Part shown: positions 45,435-49,343 of the stretch, one piece after another
How the letters are laid out: each line of letters begins with the position of its first letter
How positions within the stretch are numbered: the first letter of the stretch is position 1
Origin: Petralouisia muris
GTDB lineage: Bacteria; Bacillota; Clostridia; Lachnospirales; Lachnospiraceae
NCBI RefSeq assembly: GCF_004793545.1
Contig: NZ_SRYA01000036.1
Location: 1-49,343, forward strand
Length of the DNA stretch: 49,343 bases
Direction of reading: 5' to 3'
Translations under genes and position numbers: made by a program
Notes under the pieces: generated by a model
Seen by the model: the letters and a program-made list of their open reading frames with translations, nothing else
Database searches by the model: none
Told to the model about the DNA's origin: nothing

Positions 45435-48020
45435 TTAAGGCAGCCTTCCAAATCCGAGTAGATGTTGCTGCCAGTATGCAGAACTTATGTTTGTATATTG
45501 GATTGGGTCGCCGCAGTGGATCATCATGTTGTTGCCAACATAAATCCCCACATGGCTTGCTCCAGATGTCGGGTAGGTGTTCTGGAAAAATATCAGATCA
45601 CCCGGCTTTGCCTGTGAAGATGGTACATGGGCACAGCACCCTCGCAATCCTTCTGCCGTCTGCCTCCCTACGTTCCATCCATTCCCGCAGTTATTGATGA
45701 CCCAACTGACAAACCCGGAACAGTCAAACCCGGTACTTGGCGAAGCTCCGCCCCAAACATAAGGACGGCCTAAATATTTTTCCGCCTCATGGATCATCCT
45801 TGCAAACTTTTCATCCGACAATGCCTCGGACGGGATTTCATACCCATATCCATCCGCACCGCCGCCACCGGGCAGGCTCCCCACGTCAAATAAGTAATCC
45901 CGGTTGCCGTAAGTCCCGTTGTAAAGGTTATACCGCTTTTCCTCATTTTCATCCATACGGCTCCGCAGGACGGCATCCAGATTGTGGTTCATAAGCGTCA
46001 CTTCCAGGCGGTTGATTACTTCCGTCGTGGTCACTTCCACTTCCTGATTGCCGTTATCGTCCGCAATAAACGCTTCCCAGGTCTGATGCCCATGTGCGGA
46101 CGCAGCGGAATGGCTGTCATAATAAACATCAAACTGCACCCCATACCGGGCAAACGCCCCTGTGTCCTCCACCACATACTCCACGCCGTTCATCACGACC
46201 TTCGTACCCATCGGCACAAAGGGACTGGCGGCATCCACCGCTATCGTATGGTTTGCCGTTGGATATACGCCGCTGGCCGTCGGCCCTCCTGACCATACAC
46301 CGCAGCAGATGGAACAGTTACAATACCCACTCGTCACCACCTGTCCCAGGGATTCCCCGACACGCACGGTTTTTGTCTCCGTCACCGTATCGTTGACTTC
46401 GTCCACATACAGGCTGTACTGTTCCCGGAAAATATCTTCCACCTCGTCTTTTACCTGTTCATAAGTAAACTCCCCGTATTTCGCAGTGAAATAGGAGATC
46501 AGATGGTAGGGATTGTGGGAAATTTCGTCTACCTGATACCAGTATTCGTCATATCCCGGATGTGTGGATTCCATGTTGTTAATCTGTCTGTTTAAGCCAG
46601 CTTCCAATGCCGCATACGCATTTTCCGTCTCATAAATATCTTCATCCGTGCTTGGATAGGTAGAGCCAATAATACTGGAAGATGTTCCCTCAATCATAGC
46701 GCTGCAGCTTGACAAGCCTGCAGAAAGCATCAAAAAAAGCAGCCCTAAGACTGCCGCTGCCCCAAATATCCCTTTATTATTTTTTAAGACGGACGCCGCC
46801 TTACTTTTTATTTTGTCAAATACGGATTGTGTGGCTTTTGCCGCCTCCGCTGTTGTTTTCTCACCCCTCTTTGCCGCCTGGTAGGATTTTTTAATCCGCT
46901 GTTTCTGCCAGAATTTTTTTCGGATTGTTTTCTCTGCCTGCCCCGTTTCTGCCAACTGCTTCCCCGCCGATTCTGCCGTTTCCTGTGAAGCTTCAAACTG
47001 CAGGCGGATTTTCACCCCTTCCCCTTCCGGGGATTCCCTCCAACGGGAGAGCTTCCGCTGCACCATCCGGCGGGAGGTACGCATGGCATTCCGCAAAGAA
47101 TGTTCCGCCATGACCTCTGCCCGGTGTGCCCCCTCTGCCGCAGAATTATCCTGCTCCGCTTCATGCACCTTCCCGTGTGCATAGGCTGACATGGAATGTG
47201 ACGCCGCAGACGCAGCTTTTCTACCGATCCCCATACCTGCACCATGCACCATAACACTTTCATCGTCACCGAAGGAAATCCTGGATTCCTGCTTTTTCTG
47301 CTCATTATGCAGCCGCTCCCGCTTCTGCTTTTTCTTAATATTTTCACGGACAGACTCTAAGGTTTTCCCTGCATCTTCCGGCGTCTCCCTGTAATGGGCA
47401 TCATTTTTCCGAGAATCCTTACTGCCTGCTTCGCCGCCTGCCTGCTGTCCATCCCCTTTACGGAACTGCGCCTGCACCTGCTTTTTCTTCCGGCTGTGGC
47501 TTGTCTCTGCCACAGCTTCCACATAGTTCCTTCCGCTGGACGGATGCCCCCGGATACTCTCCATGCGTGAGGAATGTCCCGATAATCCCCTGGCTGATTC
47601 TGTCTCCGGGATTTCCGGTTCTGTATCTCCGTTGCCGTCCGGCTCCTGTGCGAAATATGTATGGTTTTCCGGCTGCACGGGCAATCCGGATAACGGATCG
47701 CCTGCCTGCTCAGACAAAGGATTCTTTGTATGTGCTTCATACAGCCGCCGCTTTTTTGCGGACTGCCTTTGCTGCCTGCTTGCCTTTGAGGGATTTTCCG
47801 CACTGGAAGAAATGCTGTCCTTCTGCCCCCGTCCAATAGAATACGCTTTTTCCCTTTGGAAATTGACAGAATCTGCCGCCTGCCCCGGCAGTGTCAGATT
47901 ATCCAATTCCCTCTGGCTTATCCGGACAGAATCTTTCTTCTGCAGATTTTCCTCAACCAAACCGTCACGGCTCATTTTATTGACTGTCTTATCTCTTGCT
48001 TTAAACTCTTGTTCCCGCAT
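45435..48020 (-). CDS. CD1108-family protein with 3D and NlpC/P60 peptidase domains
   Basis: This 861-residue protein opens a path in the cell wall for conjugation. The first half is charged and low-complexity and cytoplasmic, followed by one membrane helix (GIFGAAAVLGLLFLMLSAGL near residue 430). Outside lie an RlpA/3D-type domain (TSGYCNCSICCG, DTGAFARYGVQFDVYYDSH) and a C-terminal NlpC/P60 peptidase with catalytic Cys in TGFDCSGFVSWVIN and His in SHVGIYVG. ATG 48020 follows AAAGGA; earlier codons lie in the palindrome. It is the VirB1-like hydrolase of this ICE family. Confidence 0.9.
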   Translation of the reverse strand: MREQEFKARDKTVNKMSRDGLVEENLQKKDSVRISQRELDNLTLPGQAADSVNFQREKAYSIGRGQKDSISSSAENPSKASRQQRQSAKKRRLYEAHTKNPLSEQAGDPLSGLPVQPENHTYFAQEPDGNGDTEPEIPETESARGLSGHSSRMESIRGHPSSGRNYVEAVAETSHSRKKKQVQAQFRKGDGQQAGGEAGSKDSRKNDAHYRETPEDAGKTLESVRENIKKKQKRERLHNEQKKQESRISFGDDESVMVHGAGMGIGRKAASAASHSMSAYAHGKVHEAEQDNSAAEGAHRAEVMAEHSLRNAMRTSRRMVQRKLSRWRESPEGEGVKIRLQFEASQETAESAGKQLAETGQAEKTIRKKFWQKQRIKKSYQAAKRGEKTTAEAAKATQSVFDKIKSKAASVLKNNKGIFGAAAVLGLLFLMLSAGLSSCSAMIEGTSSSIIGSTYPSTDEDIYETENAYAALEAGLNRQINNMESTHPGYDEYWYQVDEISHNPYHLISYFTAKYGEFTYEQVKDEVEDIFREQYSLYVDEVNDTVTETKTVRVGESLGQVVTSGYCNCSICCGVWSGGPTASGVYPTANHTIAVDAASPFVPMGTKVVMNGVEYVVEDTGAFARYGVQFDVYYDSHSAASAHGHQTWEAFIADDNGNQEVEVTTTEVINRLEVTLMNHNLDAVLRSRMDENEEKRYNLYNGTYGNRDYLFDVGSLPGGGGADGYGYEIPSEALSDEKFARMIHEAEKYLGRPYVWGGASPSTGFDCSGFVSWVINNCGNGWNVGRQTAEGLRGCCAHVPSSQAKPGDLIFFQNTYPTSGASHVGIYVGNNMMIHCGDPIQYTNISSAYWQQHLLGFGRLP

Positions 48021-48045
48021 ATCGCTGTTCCTTTCACCATCCAAG

Positions 48046-48066
48046 TTTGCGACACGGTGTCGCAAA
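48046..48066. repeat. Dispersed 21-bp palindrome, copy 2
   Basis: Arms TTTGCGACAC and GTGTCGCAAA are perfect around a single G, upstream of the CD1108-like gene and downstream of the sortase gene. It shares its 9-bp arms with the copy at 9352-9372. Confidence 0.75.
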
Positions 48067-48091
48067 GTATCAGGATCTACCAATCTGTTTC

Positions 48092-48886
48092 TTACTGGCT
48101 GATTTTTTTCGCCATTACCACAACCCTTCCGTTCCTCTGGGAATACTCACAGGTGGATAACGTCAACAGCTTATCCCCGAAAACTGCTGAAATTCCTGTA
48201 TCGTACAACGCACGTTCCTTAACTTCTTTGATATATTCCCGATAATCTGCCGCATCCTCCGCCTTTGTAAATGTATAATAGGGAAAATCATTTCCTGTAT
48301 ATACCGGCGTACAGAATACGGCGAAAACCTGATACGTTTCACTGCCATGCAATGTGTCATAGGAAATCAATGGATGTTCCAGATAAAATGCGCTGTCCTT
48401 GTACTGTTCCAGTGCCGCAAACATCTTCCCGCTGTTCATATGGTGTCCGTAGATAATCAAGTTATCACTTGTAGCTGGATTGCACAGCTCGGAAAGAAAC
48501 AGACAGCCGTTTGCAGAATACTCCCCATTAAAATCCCGATGGAGATAATAGTTTTCTTCCGATGGACGGTACATAACCGGATAATCAATCACTGTACCCT
48601 CTATCTGAATCCATCCGATACAATCTGGATTTTCCCTGTGCAGCGCAAGCAGGCCCGGATGAACCGGAGAAGAATCTCCCCCGGTATCCCTACCTCCATC
48701 ATTTGTTTCTTCCTCTGATAACCCTTCCGTCTCCCCATTGCCAGACTTTTCATAAATTTCTTTCAACTGCTCTTGCAATGCATCATCCTTCCTCTCCTGC
48801 ATAAGCATATCTGCGAGAAAATACCCACTGATGCTTAGAAGGAGCAGGGAGCAGAGCAATATTTTTCTTGCAATCCATTGTTTCAT
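48092..48886 (-). CDS. srtB: Class B sortase
   Basis: This 264-residue transpeptidase has an N-terminal membrane anchor (residues about 8-27) and a sortase fold. The catalytic histidine is in IIYGHHM near 147, and the cysteine is in TLSTCEYSQ near 244, followed by the arginine in RNGRVVVMAK. YNYYLHRDF-like and GCLFLSELCN segments fit class B. It likely anchors an element surface protein to peptidoglycan; the substrate is not in this window. It overlaps the VirB4 gene by 4 bp. Confidence 0.92.
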   Translation of the reverse strand: MKQWIARKILLCSLLLLSISGYFLADMLMQERKDDALQEQLKEIYEKSGNGETEGLSEEETNDGGRDTGGDSSPVHPGLLALHRENPDCIGWIQIEGTVIDYPVMYRPSEENYYLHRDFNGEYSANGCLFLSELCNPATSDNLIIYGHHMNSGKMFAALEQYKDSAFYLEHPLISYDTLHGSETYQVFAVFCTPVYTGNDFPYYTFTKAEDAADYREYIKEVKERALYDTGISAVFGDKLLTLSTCEYSQRNGRVVVMAKKISQ

Positions 48887-49343
48887 GCTTCGCCTTTCTG
48901 ATCTCTGGCAGGCCGTTTTTCCCGGCTTTCCTCCAAATCCGACAATTTTGTTGTCATCAAAGCATAGAGGCGTAACGACTTATCGAATTTATCTTTAAAA
49001 GGGATTATGGTACTCCCGTAAAAAATCAGTCCTTCACCTTCTCCACTGTTCGTCACATAAGATAACTGATGTGGGGAAATATTGAGCTGCTTCGCCAGTA
49101 TCTGCCTGTCCCCCGCCGCCTGGTTCAACATATAAATAAAGTCCGAGTTTTCAAAAATGTTCTCAATTTCCCGGCTTGACAGCAAATCTTTAATATTCTG
49201 CGTTATTCCCGTCGGAATGCCGCCCCATTTCCTAAAACGCTTCCAGATCTCCACTGAATAAGCCGCCGTCTGTTCTTCTTTTAAAAGCAATAGCGATAGG
49301 TAATCCTTTGATGTTATCTCCGGATTTTCCCCCGCTCTAAACC
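48883..49343 (-). CDS. virB4: VirB4/TraE-type conjugation ATPase, C-terminal part
   Basis: The frame stays open to the window edge, so only the last 153 residues are present. They match the C-terminus of VirB4: TSKDYLSLLLLKEEQTAAYS, KWGGIPTGITQNIKDLLSS, NSDFIYMLNQAAGDRQILA, and GEGLIFYG near the end. VirB4 powers assembly of the mating channel. Walker motifs lie outside the window. It is the most upstream visible gene of the minus-strand conjugation operon. Confidence 0.9.
   Translation of the reverse strand, partial: FRAGENPEITSKDYLSLLLLKEEQTAAYSVEIWKRFRKWGGIPTGITQNIKDLLSSREIENIFENSDFIYMLNQAAGDRQILAKQLNISPHQLSYVTNSGEGEGLIFYGSTIIPFKDKFDKSLRLYALMTTKLSDLEESREKRPARDQKGEA

Overview
The window is a low-to-mid GC Firmicutes chromosome, most likely a gut Lachnospiraceae (Blautia/Ruminococcus-like). 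Supporting signs are Gram-positive Shine-Dalgarno sites, sporulation genes spmA/spmB, an AGCS amino-acid symporter, and conjugation genes of the clostridial Tn1549/CTn type (CD1107 and CD1108 families, DUF4315, TnpV, YodL/DUF4316, TTRAP, sortase B). This assignment comes from protein family content; no database search was possible.

Layout. 1-3.6 kb is host chromosome: an unrecognised coiled-coil gene behind a consensus promoter, the AGCS symporter, spmB, and the 3' end of spmA. spmA is cut at about 3.6 kb by the left end of an integrative conjugative element (ICE). 3.65-8.6 kb holds three overlapping large serine recombinase genes, preceded by an extended -10 promoter and an 11-bp dyad. 8.7-10.9 kb is a regulatory module: a small DUF6870-like protein, a decayed gene, an HTH_16 protein, a sigma-70-like factor and an XRE repressor. 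10.9-19.5 kb is an AT-rich cargo island. 19.6-20.0 kb is a structured non-coding block, probably containing oriT. 20.0-22.1 kb carries mobC and the relaxase on the plus strand. 22.1-49.3 kb is the conjugation operon on the minus strand, read from VirB4 (cut by the window edge) through sortase B, CD1108 peptidase, DUF4315, CD1107, topoisomerase III, a giant methylase-helicase and a polyvalent ArdC-type protein to small accessory genes. The right end of the ICE lies outside the window.

The most interesting content is the cargo island, a complete RiPP (ribosomally made, post-translationally modified peptide) system. It has a BlaI repressor, a BlaR1-like M56 protease without a penicillin sensor, a PqqD-like recognition protein, a radical SAM/SPASM maturase, a 47-residue five-cysteine precursor peptide on the minus strand at 16284-16427, a pair of ABC exporters, and a lipoprotein that may give immunity. 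Three 18-bp operators of one pattern lie on the blaI and lipoprotein promoters, so both ends of the island look like one BlaI regulon.

Two further structural points stand out. The methylase-helicase gene is split by a complete group II intron (31412-33766) whose removal rejoins the reading frame. The linker of that same gene encodes, in another frame behind a strong Shine-Dalgarno, a conserved TnpV protein (40789-41130).
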